Part shown: in pieces, positions 1-8,588 of the stretch
Layout of the letters: every line of letters starts with the position of its first letter
Position numbering within the stretch: the stretch's first letter is position 1
From: Fibrobacterota bacterium
GTDB lineage: Bacteria; Fibrobacterota; Fibrobacteria; UBA11236
Reading direction: 5' to 3'
Length of the DNA stretch: 38,505 nucleotides
Assembly (NCBI GenBank): GCA_019509785.1
Contig: JAEKLQ010000085.1
Location: forward strand, 9,448 to 47,952
Notes under the pieces: generated by a model
Seen by the model: the letters and a program-made list of their open reading frames with translations, nothing else
The model's database searches: none
What the model was told of the DNA's origin: nothing
Position numbers and translations under genes: made by a program

Positions 1-1180
1 GGTAGTAATGCCAGGCCGTATCCACCGGCCCGAAGTCGCTGAGGATCGCCTTCGTCTGCGTCTTCTGCCCATCGGGACGGACGTCGAGGAGGCCAAGGTA
101 GATGCTTTTAACGCCCGGACCGCCTTTGCCCCAGAAAGCCAGGGCCCCGTGGGCTTCGCGCGGCTTCCGTATATCGATGTTTTTCCCCGCACCCAGGGCC
201 AGGGTCACGCCGGAATACTCTTCCGGATCCATATAAGCGGCCAAAACGTTTTTCCCGGGTTGGTCGGTCGGCTGTACCTTGGCGCGGGTTCTGCCGCCGT
301 AAACGTAAGGGAACCCGCCCGCGGCGATATCGTCCCCGAAGAAGGTGTGCAACACCTTGCCATGCTTGGCTTCGGCGACGGGCGGCATCGGCACGGTTTC
401 CTTCTTGTCGTCCCAATCTTCCTGATGCGTTTCCACCGCCGGAGCGAACACGTCTCGCAGCACGAAGATATCGTCCACCCAGACGCGGAAGGCCTTGTTA
501 TCGCTCTTCTTGATCTCGAGGCGGAACTCCGCCACCTGGTTCCAGTCGAAGGCATTGGGGATTTCGACGCGCTTCTTGGGATCCCAGAACACGCCCTTGC
601 GGCCGAACTTGGCGAGGGGAATGCTGACCAGCCGCCATTGGTTGGTGATGCCGCCGAAATCGTTGAGGGGGAGACGCACCACGGTTTTCTTGCCGTCGCG
701 GTTCTCATCGTCGACCAGGGCAACCCAGGCGATTTCGCCGCCTTGATTTCCCTTGACCCAGAACTGCAAGGCGCCTTTGGAATAGTAGGGAGTGAAATCG
801 TACAGGAGGTTGTACAAGCAGACCGAGCCGCCGGAATAATCGTCGGCGACCAGATCGAATTGGAGGGCGACTTCGCTTTCATGCCCGGATTCCTCGGGGA
901 TGAAGATCTTCGAAGCGTCGGGGTAGGTGTATTGGTAGCCGCCCGAGACGAAATCGTCATCGAAGAAGCGGGCTACGATCCGGGGATCGCCGGCTTTTAC
1001 GGTGGACTCATCGGCGGCCCCCGCGGCTTTGAGGGGCTTGAAGCTCAAGGAGCAGCCCCCGACGGCCAACGCCGCTAACGCGAGGGCAAGTATCGCCATC
1101 GACTTGGACGCGCGGGTTCGAACCGTCGCGAGGGGCGCGCTATCCGGAAGGATGCGGGAGGACGGACAAGGTTGGGCCAC
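1..1180 (-). CDS. Carbohydrate-binding-like lipoprotein, two tandem beta-sandwich domains (partial, C-terminus off window)
   Basis: This minus-strand frame stays open to the window edge, giving about 393 codons without a stop. I chose the GTG at 1180-1178. It lies 19 bases after the stop of the upstream gene, has GGGAGAAG about 7-10 bases upstream, and puts basic residues (RTRASKS) before the hydrophobic core. The inner ATG at 1099 would leave a signal peptide with no positive charge and no ribosome site. The core ends in the lipobox AVGGC, with Cys at about residue 43. The mature part shows two similar units: GALQFWVKG followed by LPLNDFGG and a Trp-rich strand, then GALAFWGKG followed by LSDFGPVDTAWHYY. 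This resembles CBM11/galactose-binding-type jelly rolls. As the last gene of the uptake operon it may bind glycans at the cell surface. The family call is inference; the lipoprotein nature and the internal repeat are visible. Confidence 0.7.
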   Translation of the reverse strand, partial: MAQPCPSSRILPDSAPLATVRTRASKSMAILALALAALAVGGCSLSFKPLKAAGAADESTVKAGDPRIVARFFDDDFVSGGYQYTYPDASKIFIPEESGHESEVALQFDLVADDYSGGSVCLYNLLYDFTPYYSKGALQFWVKGNQGGEIAWVALVDDENRDGKKTVVRLPLNDFGGITNQWRLVSIPLAKFGRKGVFWDPKKRVEIPNAFDWNQVAEFRLEIKKSDNKAFRVWVDDIFVLRDVFAPAVETHQEDWDDKKETVPMPPVAEAKHGKVLHTFFGDDIAAGGFPYVYGGRTRAKVQPTDQPGKNVLAAYMDPEEYSGVTLALGAGKNIDIRKPREAHGALAFWGKGGPGVKSIYLGLLDVRPDGQKTQTKAILSDFGPVDTAWHYY

Positions 1181-1198
1181 GGCTTTGCTTCTCCCGGC

Positions 1199-3175
1199 TC
1201 AGAAATGGACGGTCATGAACACGTCGGTCAACAATTGCGAGAAATCGTGATCGCCGCCCGCGGCGGGCGTGGGCTCGTCGACCTTGATTTGCCCGACCGT
1301 GAAGAGCAGGTGCGCGCCGGCCGCGACCTTGTAGTCGATCCCGCCGGCGGTATGCGTCTGTACTTGCTTCGCTTCGGTGGCCGCGCGGTCGACGGTGGTG
1401 GTGATTTGCTGCCAGCCGCCGAGCACGGTGAACCGCTTCCAGAAGTTCCATTGGGCCCCGGCATTGATGAAGTCGCTGGTGACCTTGGTCAAGGCGTGCA
1501 GCGTGTCCCCGGCTATGCCGTCATTGTCGGCGGTGGAACGCATGAAGCTTCCGGCCAGCGTTAGGGGCAAGGACAGGCCCATGAGGCCGCCGGCTTCGAC
1601 CTTGAGTCCGCCTCCGGCCTGGGTGAATTTGGTGACGGGCAGCGAGCGAACCGTATCCACCATGACCCCGGTCGCGTTCTCCAATGCGGCGTAGGAGCCT
1701 TGCACCTCGATATTCCCGTTCATGGCATCCGCGGTGAGATCGGATTGGATCCCCTTGCGGTTGGGCGTGGCTTGGCCGAAAGGCATGACCAACTGGACGG
1801 CGGTGTCGATGCGCGAGGCCGCGAAGGCCGCCATTTCGCCCTGGGTCATGATTGAGCTGTTCCAGGAATTCTTCTGGAAGGGCGCCCTGGCCCACAGGTT
1901 CGTCGCGACGCCCGGTACGAACTTGTAAACGTGATCGTAAAGGGCATCGAAGGTGGAATAATTGCGGGCGCGGGGATCGTTGATGCGCACTCTCGTCGTG
2001 TCGTTATCGATATTCAGGACACGTTCACCCACGAAAGTCGGGCTCTGGGCCAGCTCGTTGCGGTAGCCCGCATCATTCGATACGTAATTCACTCCGGCTT
2101 TGAGCGCGAAGGCCTTACCCGCCGACCAGTTCCCTTGCAGGCGCGCCAGGAGCGCATTCCCGACTATCTGGTTATGGGTGACCCCTGTTGCGGTCTTAGT
2201 CGCGTAGAAATCCGTGTCATCCGTTGATTTGGCGAATTCGGCCGAGAGGGATACGTCCCAATCCTTGGTGCCGAGCAGGGAAGCGAGATCGTAGCCGGCC
2301 CGGCCGCTGGCGATCGAGGTATGTTGGGCGGCGGTATCCGCGGTCGGCGCCGCGAAGCTGCCCTTCTTGTCGAAGATCAACAGATAGCTGGCGCCCAAGG
2401 AGATGCCCAATGGCGAGGCCAAATCCAAGTTGCTGGCTGCCAGGTATTTTTCCGACAAGGCCCGTTCGATGAAGTCGGTCGGCTTGTCGCCATTGCCGAT
2501 GTTGGTCTCCACGTTGCGCAGACGTGAACCGAGTACATCGTAGTGGAACTCCTTGAGCAAGGCGCGATCGCTGTTATCCACCGAGGCGTCGAAGGCAAGG
2601 TCCACGCCTTGCATCAGGCGTTTGTTGTCCTGCAGGAACACCTCGTCCATGGCTTCCCGGCGATCGCCGGCGAACAAGGCGGGCTCGTATTCGACCTCGG
2701 GAGACGGGGCCCACAAAGTCAGCGGGCTGTACTTACGCAGGAAATCGCCCGCGGAATAGGTGAACATGCCTTTCACGTTCCCGTCGATGCTGAGCCAGCG
2801 GGTGTTGATGGGATTGCCGATATCGGAGAAGAAGTTCCGCCAATCCTGGTGCATGCGCATGATAAGGTGGCCCTCGGTGGCGGAGTTCGGCCGGGCCCGG
2901 ATATCGAAATCCACCGAGGTGTATTCCACGCCTTCTTCGGAGCGCAGGGAGGGGATGGAACCCGGCCCTTCGATGGAGGAATGCAGGTATTGGGAACGGA
3001 AAGCCCCGCCCACGGATATCCCTTCCTTCGAGAGGATATTCTCGAGGACCTTGGCCGTGCCCGAATCCGGCGACACCGGTTCGGCGGCGCCGGCACGCGC
3101 GGCCAGAAAGGCCGTCAGGGCCAGGATGAGGGTCCCCGGGACCCTTACGGTTATTTGCTTCGGCAGGATGGGCAT
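1199..3175 (-). CDS. Predicted outer-membrane beta-barrel protein, putative oligosaccharide porin (second of pair)
   Basis: 658 residues. The start is ATG 3175-3173 (MPILPKQITVRV...), with AGGAG five bases upstream; the frame is open further 5' but that would overlap the previous gene's stop. A signal peptide with a hydrophobic run and an ARAGAAEP cleavage region leads into a protein rich in alternating amphipathic strands. It ends in VFMTVHF, a terminal aromatic typical of barrel proteins handled by BamA. It shares the motif SPLTLW with the upstream gene (SPLTIW there) and a similar overall plan, so the two look like diverged paralogues. The gap to the upstream gene is only 11 bases, so they are co-transcribed. 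No TonB box or SusC-like plug is evident. Its place after a CUT1 importer suggests passage of the same sugar across the outer membrane. The exact family is not recognised. Confidence 0.7.
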   Translation of the reverse strand: MPILPKQITVRVPGTLILALTAFLAARAGAAEPVSPDSGTAKVLENILSKEGISVGGAFRSQYLHSSIEGPGSIPSLRSEEGVEYTSVDFDIRARPNSATEGHLIMRMHQDWRNFFSDIGNPINTRWLSIDGNVKGMFTYSAGDFLRKYSPLTLWAPSPEVEYEPALFAGDRREAMDEVFLQDNKRLMQGVDLAFDASVDNSDRALLKEFHYDVLGSRLRNVETNIGNGDKPTDFIERALSEKYLAASNLDLASPLGISLGASYLLIFDKKGSFAAPTADTAAQHTSIASGRAGYDLASLLGTKDWDVSLSAEFAKSTDDTDFYATKTATGVTHNQIVGNALLARLQGNWSAGKAFALKAGVNYVSNDAGYRNELAQSPTFVGERVLNIDNDTTRVRINDPRARNYSTFDALYDHVYKFVPGVATNLWARAPFQKNSWNSSIMTQGEMAAFAASRIDTAVQLVMPFGQATPNRKGIQSDLTADAMNGNIEVQGSYAALENATGVMVDTVRSLPVTKFTQAGGGLKVEAGGLMGLSLPLTLAGSFMRSTADNDGIAGDTLHALTKVTSDFINAGAQWNFWKRFTVLGGWQQITTTVDRAATEAKQVQTHTAGGIDYKVAAGAHLLFTVGQIKVDEPTPAAGGDHDFSQLLTDVFMTVHF

Positions 3176-3186
3176 GGATGCTCCTA

Positions 3187-5619
3187 TCAGAACCACATTT
3201 TGATTTCCGCCGAGTAGAAGGGCGTGGCCCAATCATTCGCGGAGAAGAATTTGTCCTCGTGTTTCATCCACTTGGCCCGGCCATGGAGGCCGACGCGCGC
3301 GGCGAAATCCCAATCGAAACCGGCGCCATAGGCCCAATCCGTGTAGGCGATCGGGACGTTGGCCACTACGCTAGCGCCCGTTTCGTCCTTAAGGGCCATA
3401 TAGGCCATGTCCGAACGCCAGCTTTCGTAGCCAGCCAGCCCGAGGAAGAAAAGCTTGTCGGTTATCGCGATGGCCGGTTCCGCCCGCATGTAGAGTCCCC
3501 AGAGCATCATATCCTTGGGCGTGAACGCGACCGGCTTCAGGGTCGACGAGACGCCGTTCAGGGCCATGTAACCGCTGAGGAAAATCTCATGGGAATATCC
3601 GATCATCGGGCCGATGTCCACGGCCCCGTCCAAATCCAGGTTGAAGGAATACTTCTGGTGGACAGGGACGAATTGGGAACGGGCGGAGACCGATTGCGGA
3701 ATCGACTGGGTAAGGTTGGAATCGGCTTGGGCGGCGTTCTCGTAGGGCACGAAGCTTTCGAAGATGGAGAGGTAATCGCTACGCAAAGCGCCACCGGCAT
3801 AGCCTACCGGGTTGTTGTATGCGCTCTGGCTATGGAAACTCTCGTCCCCCAGGCGCTTGTTGTAATGTCCGTCGGTGATGGAGAAGTCCACCGGGTCATT
3901 TCCCCAGCGGTTATAGGAGCTCATGAAAACGCTGTTGAAGTCCTGTCCGTTCAGGCGGTAGGGGAAGTAAAGCACGTCCTGCGCTTTTTCGACCTGGAAG
4001 TGCTGGCCGTAAAGGAAGCGCAAGTGGCCGTACCCGACCTGGGGCGAAACCGAAAGGAACATGCCGGCCATGTTCTGCGTGTAGGGGGAAGCTTCGCCGC
4101 GGGCGATGAATTTTCCGGCGCCCACCAGGTTCGAGCCCACGGGATAGAAGCCGTCCACGGGAGCGGCGAAAGAGAAAGGCGAGTAGAATCCTTTGGGTAT
4201 GTAGGCCAGATCCGCTTGCACGGGTACGCCATACTTCGAAAGGATTTTGGCATAGAGCGCGGGGACCGGGTTGGCATGCTTTTCCCAGCGCTTTTCGTGC
4301 GTGAGGAGGATGGTATTTCCCGAGGCATTGCGGGTCGAATCCAGGGTGAACCGGGATTTCACCGTATCGAGATAGCTCACCGCGGCATCCACATGCAGAG
4401 ACAGGTTATCGTTCAATGATCCGCGCAGATCCACGGAACTGACGAAGGGATCCTTATAGAATCCGGATCCGTGGGTCACGGTATAGCGCTGTCCGGTAGG
4501 GGCGTATGTGTAGATGGTGTCGCTAACCAGGAAATTCTTCCGCCAGGCCGGGTTCTCGGTAATATCCGGCTTGTAGACGAACCCGACGACATTCAGTCCC
4601 AAGGTCATGTCATGGATAATCTTGGTATTGGAGATGCGGGCATTGTACATGTGCCGGTAGGAATCCCCGATGCCGACCTGCTTCACGTCGTTGCTCAGGT
4701 CGGCCAGGCCGAGATCGTTCGAGAAATCGATGAACTCGCGTTCGAAGTTGTCGTAACGCTCGAAGGCGGCCCACATCACCTGGGTCTCGAACCCCAAGGG
4801 CAAATCGATGCTGCGCAGGTCTATCCCGTTGAATGCCTTCTTGTTCCAGGCGGCGCGCCCGGCCTTTTCGCCCTTGGCGATGTTGTATTCGTAGTAGCGT
4901 GAGATGGGTTGTTCGATTTCGTAGGGCAGATAATCCCAGGCAAAGGTGCGCGGCTGCGATTTCCAGATGGTGAGAGGGGAGGATTCGGTCCAAAGGACGT
5001 TCCCCATGCGCACCCAGAAGGAAGCCGGGATGGTCCGGATGGCCAAGCCCGCCGCCATGTCTTCGTGGATGATGGCGGGATTATCGGATTTATCGTGGCG
5101 GTTCTGTACGGGGGTGAAACCGGTCGGGATATTGGGGTTGACCGGGACATTGCCGTTGGTATAAATGCCCGGCAAGGTATTCTGGAAGCCGATTTTGGAC
5201 CAGAGCACCGCATTGCGGTTGGCATGTACCACCATGGCCAGGCGCAGCATGGATTCATTGCCTTCCCAGTTGGCCTGGGTCCAGGTTTGATCGTCGGAAA
5301 GGTAGGCGGGGTAATTGTAGAAGTCGTGCTCGGAGATCCGCAGGCGGCCTTCCCCGGAAAAGGAAACCGGGCTCGAACCGCCGAAAAGCAAGGTAGAGCG
5401 CACCTTGGATTCCAGCTCATCCATCGGCGGGAGGTTGGCTGTATCGGCCGTGGAGGCCGCGGCTCCGGAGACGGATCCAGCGGCAACCGTCGGGGCAGGG
5501 GAGGGAGCAGCGGGCCCGGCCGCGTCCGCTGCGGCGTCGGCAGGCGAGGTAAGCGCGCAAGCCAGCCATGCGGCGCAAAACATGGGCAGATGCAGGATGC
5601 CGTATCCGGTCTTTCTCAT
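3187..5619 (-). CDS. Predicted outer-membrane beta-barrel protein, putative oligosaccharide porin (first of pair)
   Basis: 810 residues from ATG 5619 (MRKTGYGILHLPMF...). A TTG ten codons upstream is possible but would add residues before a normal signal peptide. After the signal (ALTSPADA) comes a low-complexity Ala/Pro/Ser/Thr linker to about residue 60. The rest is strand-rich, with many Tyr, Trp and Asn residues, and ends in SAEIKMWF with a terminal Phe as expected of an outer-membrane barrel. The motif SPLTIW is shared with the downstream neighbour. It lies 101 bases after the MalG-type permease gene on the same strand and 11 bases before its paralogue. The Ala/Pro linker at the mature N-terminus could span periplasm or surround a periplasmic partner. 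I do not recognise a named porin family. Confidence 0.7.
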   Translation of the reverse strand: MRKTGYGILHLPMFCAAWLACALTSPADAAADAAGPAAPSPAPTVAAGSVSGAAASTADTANLPPMDELESKVRSTLLFGGSSPVSFSGEGRLRISEHDFYNYPAYLSDDQTWTQANWEGNESMLRLAMVVHANRNAVLWSKIGFQNTLPGIYTNGNVPVNPNIPTGFTPVQNRHDKSDNPAIIHEDMAAGLAIRTIPASFWVRMGNVLWTESSPLTIWKSQPRTFAWDYLPYEIEQPISRYYEYNIAKGEKAGRAAWNKKAFNGIDLRSIDLPLGFETQVMWAAFERYDNFEREFIDFSNDLGLADLSNDVKQVGIGDSYRHMYNARISNTKIIHDMTLGLNVVGFVYKPDITENPAWRKNFLVSDTIYTYAPTGQRYTVTHGSGFYKDPFVSSVDLRGSLNDNLSLHVDAAVSYLDTVKSRFTLDSTRNASGNTILLTHEKRWEKHANPVPALYAKILSKYGVPVQADLAYIPKGFYSPFSFAAPVDGFYPVGSNLVGAGKFIARGEASPYTQNMAGMFLSVSPQVGYGHLRFLYGQHFQVEKAQDVLYFPYRLNGQDFNSVFMSSYNRWGNDPVDFSITDGHYNKRLGDESFHSQSAYNNPVGYAGGALRSDYLSIFESFVPYENAAQADSNLTQSIPQSVSARSQFVPVHQKYSFNLDLDGAVDIGPMIGYSHEIFLSGYMALNGVSSTLKPVAFTPKDMMLWGLYMRAEPAIAITDKLFFLGLAGYESWRSDMAYMALKDETGASVVANVPIAYTDWAYGAGFDWDFAARVGLHGRAKWMKHEDKFFSANDWATPFYSAEIKMWF

Positions 5620-5720
5620 CGTTTGTCCCAAGGCTCCCGCGCGTGACAAGGGCTTCGTCCAGTCCCCAGCGCGGTTCGGAGTTAGTGGCGAAATGTATTA
5701 ATCAGGTTGTCCCCCGGGCA

Positions 5721-7637
5721 CTATTCTTTTACGGCGCCCGCGGTTAGTCCCGAAACGATATGCCGTTGCATCAGGAAAAAAAGCAGCATGACCGGGATGG
5801 TGGAGACCGTCGCCGCCGCCATCATGAGATCGTACCGATTTTGGAAATTACCCACGAAAAGGCGGATACCAACCGGTATGGTATAGGTCTTTTCGTCGGT
5901 AAGCACCCAGGCGAACATAAGTTCATCCCACGCGGAGAGGAAAACATACACGCCCGTCGCGATGATTCCCGGCAATGCGGACGGGATGATGATTCGGAAA
6001 AACGCCTGCAGGGGCCCGCAACCGTCCACGAGGGCGGCTTCTTCCAACTCCTTGGGAAGGGACGCGAAAAATCCCCGCAGGATCCAGATGGAGAAGGGAA
6101 CGAAATAGGCGGCGTAGGTGAGGATCAAGCCGCCGTAAGTGCCCTTTATGATCAGACCGGTGGCGCGGCTGAAATTGATGAACATCAGGTAGAGGGGTAA
6201 GAGCAGCATGATACCGGGCACCATCTGCGTCGCCAGCACCGAATAGCCGAACAGGTTCTTGCCCGGGAAATTGAAGCGCGCCAGGGCGTAGCCGCCCATC
6301 GAAGCCAATACCATGGCCACCAGCATCACGCCGATGCAAACGATGAAACTGTTTTTCAGGTAGAGCCCGAAATCGATGTTGCGCCAGAGGTCCACGTAAT
6401 TGCGCCAATGGATGTACAGGGACGGGAGCGGGGCCGCCGCTTCCGCCACGGGTTTGCCTGCGGCGTCCAGCAAGGACAAGGAGCCATTGGGCCCGCCCAA
6501 TAGGGCGCCGCCTTCCGGCAAAGGCAGGATGGCGGTTATGCGATGGGCGGTGATGTCCTCCGATCGGCCATCCACCTGGGGAAAGCGGGGAAGGAATTCA
6601 ATGGCCTGATCCGACTGGGTCCCCGGGTCCGGGTTGGCCGGGCCCGGCTGGCTCGCCTGGCTTGCCTTACCCTCCTGCGCCGCCGGGTAAGCATCCGGAA
6701 GTGAAGTCGCGCCATGGGAATCGCCCAGCCAGATGCGGCCAGGGCTGCGGCCGAAGGCGGTGATGATACCCGCTCCTTCCTTGCGGTCCAGCCACGTAAG
6801 CACGGAGTCGGCCGAGAGATCGTAAATGAAGGCGCGGGAATCGGCGCTCAACAGCAGTCTGCGGCTATCCAGGGGGAGAATGCGGTTCGGCACCGCGGGC
6901 AAGCGGCCGGCGCGCAGGGAAACGTCCGGGCGGCTCCCGTCGGGGGAGTGCAGGAAAATGCCTTGGTTGGTCAATACCGCCAGCTGTCCATCGACGCTGT
7001 CCGGACGCGTGAAACCGCGCAACAGACCGGCCTCTTTTCCGGGGAAGCCGGCCGCGGGTTTGAATTCGCCCGTCGCCGGATCGAATGAGGTGACGCCGGG
7101 GTAACCTTGGACCTGATAGGCCAGATATAAGACGGGACCCATATGATAAAGGCCCGATCCCGAAACTTCATTCACCCACAGGGTATTCCAGGCCGGACCG
7201 TACGCCGCCGCCATGCGCTCGATCCCGTAGGTTTTCACCAGGGAAAGCTTTTCCGCATCCACTTCTTGCAGGCCGCGATTGCTGGAAAGCGCCCAGAGGA
7301 TGGCGGGCTTCCCGGCTTGGGCCGCATCCAGCCAGAAGCTGGTGGCGAAGGTCCCCAACTCCAGATGGGAAACCTGTTTCAGGTTCCCGTCGAAGCGGGT
7401 GAGGCCGCCATCGGCAGTCCCCGCCAGGTAGCCGTCCGCCATGCGGGCGAGGAAGATGACTTCGTTCTGCCTCCGCCCGGGCATAACCTTGCCGGACAGG
7501 ATTTCCCCGTTGTCCTTAACGCCGCAATAGACCATCCATGCGATGGGGATCAGATGCAAGGCGACCAGGATCCAGGTGAAGACGGTCAGGAACCGGCCGG
7601 ACCATCTGCGGCTGGTAAAGCGGCTGGTATTGCTCAT
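5721..7637 (-). CDS. MalG-type ABC sugar permease with large propeller-like periplasmic insert
   Basis: 638 residues, more than twice the usual 270-300 of MalG-type CUT1 permeases. Residues about 15-40 form the first membrane helix, followed by the familiar GVKDNGEI stretch. The permease resumes at about residue 410 with NYVDLWRN and LKNSF, then five helices and the EAA coupling loop (EEAALVDGCGPLQAFFRIIIP). Between them lie some 350 residues with about seven recurring units ending in motifs such as LTRFDGNL, TSFDPATGEF, IFLHSPDGS, FIYDLSADS and LSLLDAAGK, the look of a seven-bladed beta-propeller. By topology this domain should sit in the periplasm, next to the binding-protein docking face. 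A Pro/Gly/Gln/Ser linker (about residues 330-350) interrupts it. The frame is continuous across the insert, so this is not an assembly join between genes. The role of the insert is unknown. Confidence 0.85.
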   Translation of the reverse strand: MSNTSRFTSRRWSGRFLTVFTWILVALHLIPIAWMVYCGVKDNGEILSGKVMPGRRQNEVIFLARMADGYLAGTADGGLTRFDGNLKQVSHLELGTFATSFWLDAAQAGKPAILWALSSNRGLQEVDAEKLSLVKTYGIERMAAAYGPAWNTLWVNEVSGSGLYHMGPVLYLAYQVQGYPGVTSFDPATGEFKPAAGFPGKEAGLLRGFTRPDSVDGQLAVLTNQGIFLHSPDGSRPDVSLRAGRLPAVPNRILPLDSRRLLLSADSRAFIYDLSADSVLTWLDRKEGAGIITAFGRSPGRIWLGDSHGATSLPDAYPAAQEGKASQASQPGPANPDPGTQSDQAIEFLPRFPQVDGRSEDITAHRITAILPLPEGGALLGGPNGSLSLLDAAGKPVAEAAAPLPSLYIHWRNYVDLWRNIDFGLYLKNSFIVCIGVMLVAMVLASMGGYALARFNFPGKNLFGYSVLATQMVPGIMLLLPLYLMFINFSRATGLIIKGTYGGLILTYAAYFVPFSIWILRGFFASLPKELEEAALVDGCGPLQAFFRIIIPSALPGIIATGVYVFLSAWDELMFAWVLTDEKTYTIPVGIRLFVGNFQNRYDLMMAAATVSTIPVMLLFFLMQRHIVSGLTAGAVKE

Positions 7638-7655
7638 CCCGGAACGCTCATCTGC

Positions 7656-8588
7656 TCATTTGCCCGTAAGCTGATCGCGGAAGATCCGGTACCAGATGAA
7701 GACGAGGGTCATCATGGCCAGCATCAGCAGGGAGGACATCGCCGCGCCGGTCCCGAAGTCCCACATCTGGAAGGAATTGCGGAACAGATCGGTCATGAGC
7801 AGATCGCCGTACTTGCCGGGGTATCCCGCGCCGTTGCCGAACATCATGATCACGATATTGAAGGAGTACACGTTGAAGATCATGCCGTGCAGGATGAGGA
7901 TGGCCCAGACGGGCTTGAGCAAAGGCCAGGTGATCTTCCAGAAGGAATGCCACTTGTTCGCGCCGTCGATTTCGGCCGCTTCGTATACGTCTTTGGGGAT
8001 GCTTTGCAGTCCCGCGAGCAGCATGAGCATGGAAAAGGGCCATTGCCGCCAGATCGTAGGAATGACGATCGCCCACAGGGTGTTGGGGCCGATCAGCCAG
8101 GTCGGCTTGGTCGAGAAGATATGCAGCCAATCCGTGAGGATGATGTTGACCAGCCCTACGTCCCGTTGCCACAGGAAGCCCCACAGCAATCCGACCACAT
8201 AAGTTGGTACGATCCAGGGGAATAGCATCAAGGTACGGGCCGCGGAGCGGAAGCGGAATTCGCGATTCACCAACAGGGCCATGGCCATGCCGGTCCCCAA
8301 GGTCCCGATGGTGACCAGGATGGCGTATAGAACGGTATTGCGAACCGCGTCCCACAGGCCGGAACGGATGGGGCTGGCGGGGTTGAACAGGATCTGCCGG
8401 AAATTCTCCAGGCCCGCCCAGGGGGCGGAGAGGTAGGCCAGCAGCATTTCCTTGCGGCTGCGCAGGAAGCCCAGGTATAAGCCCTGCAGGATGGGCAACG
8501 CCTGCAGAAGCAGCATGCCCAACGCGGTAGGGAGGAGGAAAAGGTACGGGACCTTGTTCCGCCTGAAGGCCTGGGCCAATTTCTTCAC
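7656..8588 (-). CDS. MalF-type ABC sugar permease
   Basis: 310 residues from GTG 8588 (VKKLAQAFRRNKVPYLFLLP...). The GTG overlaps the TGA of the binding-protein gene in a GTGA arrangement, which implies translational coupling; upstream in-frame sequence reads as the binding-protein gene in another frame and is rejected. It has six predicted helices and the CUT1 coupling motif YEAAEIDGANKWHSFWKITWP. It would pair with the MalG-type subunit encoded 18 bases downstream to form the inner-membrane channel. Its length and layout are ordinary, in contrast to its partner. Family assignment is firm; the transported sugar is not shown by the sequence. Confidence 0.9.
   Translation of the reverse strand: MKKLAQAFRRNKVPYLFLLPTALGMLLLQALPILQGLYLGFLRSRKEMLLAYLSAPWAGLENFRQILFNPASPIRSGLWDAVRNTVLYAILVTIGTLGTGMAMALLVNREFRFRSAARTLMLFPWIVPTYVVGLLWGFLWQRDVGLVNIILTDWLHIFSTKPTWLIGPNTLWAIVIPTIWRQWPFSMLMLLAGLQSIPKDVYEAAEIDGANKWHSFWKITWPLLKPVWAILILHGMIFNVYSFNIVIMMFGNGAGYPGKYGDLLMTDLFRNSFQMWDFGTGAAMSSLLMLAMMTLVFIWYRIFRDQLTGK

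Noticed and set aside
8-1078. Long plus-strand open frame (356 codons)
   Set aside because: It lies opposite the lipoprotein gene, whose frame gives a lipobox and repeated sugar-binding-like units. The plus-strand translation has no recognisable domain and reflects GC-rich antisense openness.
3178-4419. Plus-strand open frame of 413 codons
   Set aside because: Antisense to the barrel gene; low-complexity His/Gly/Val/Glu composition and no family features.
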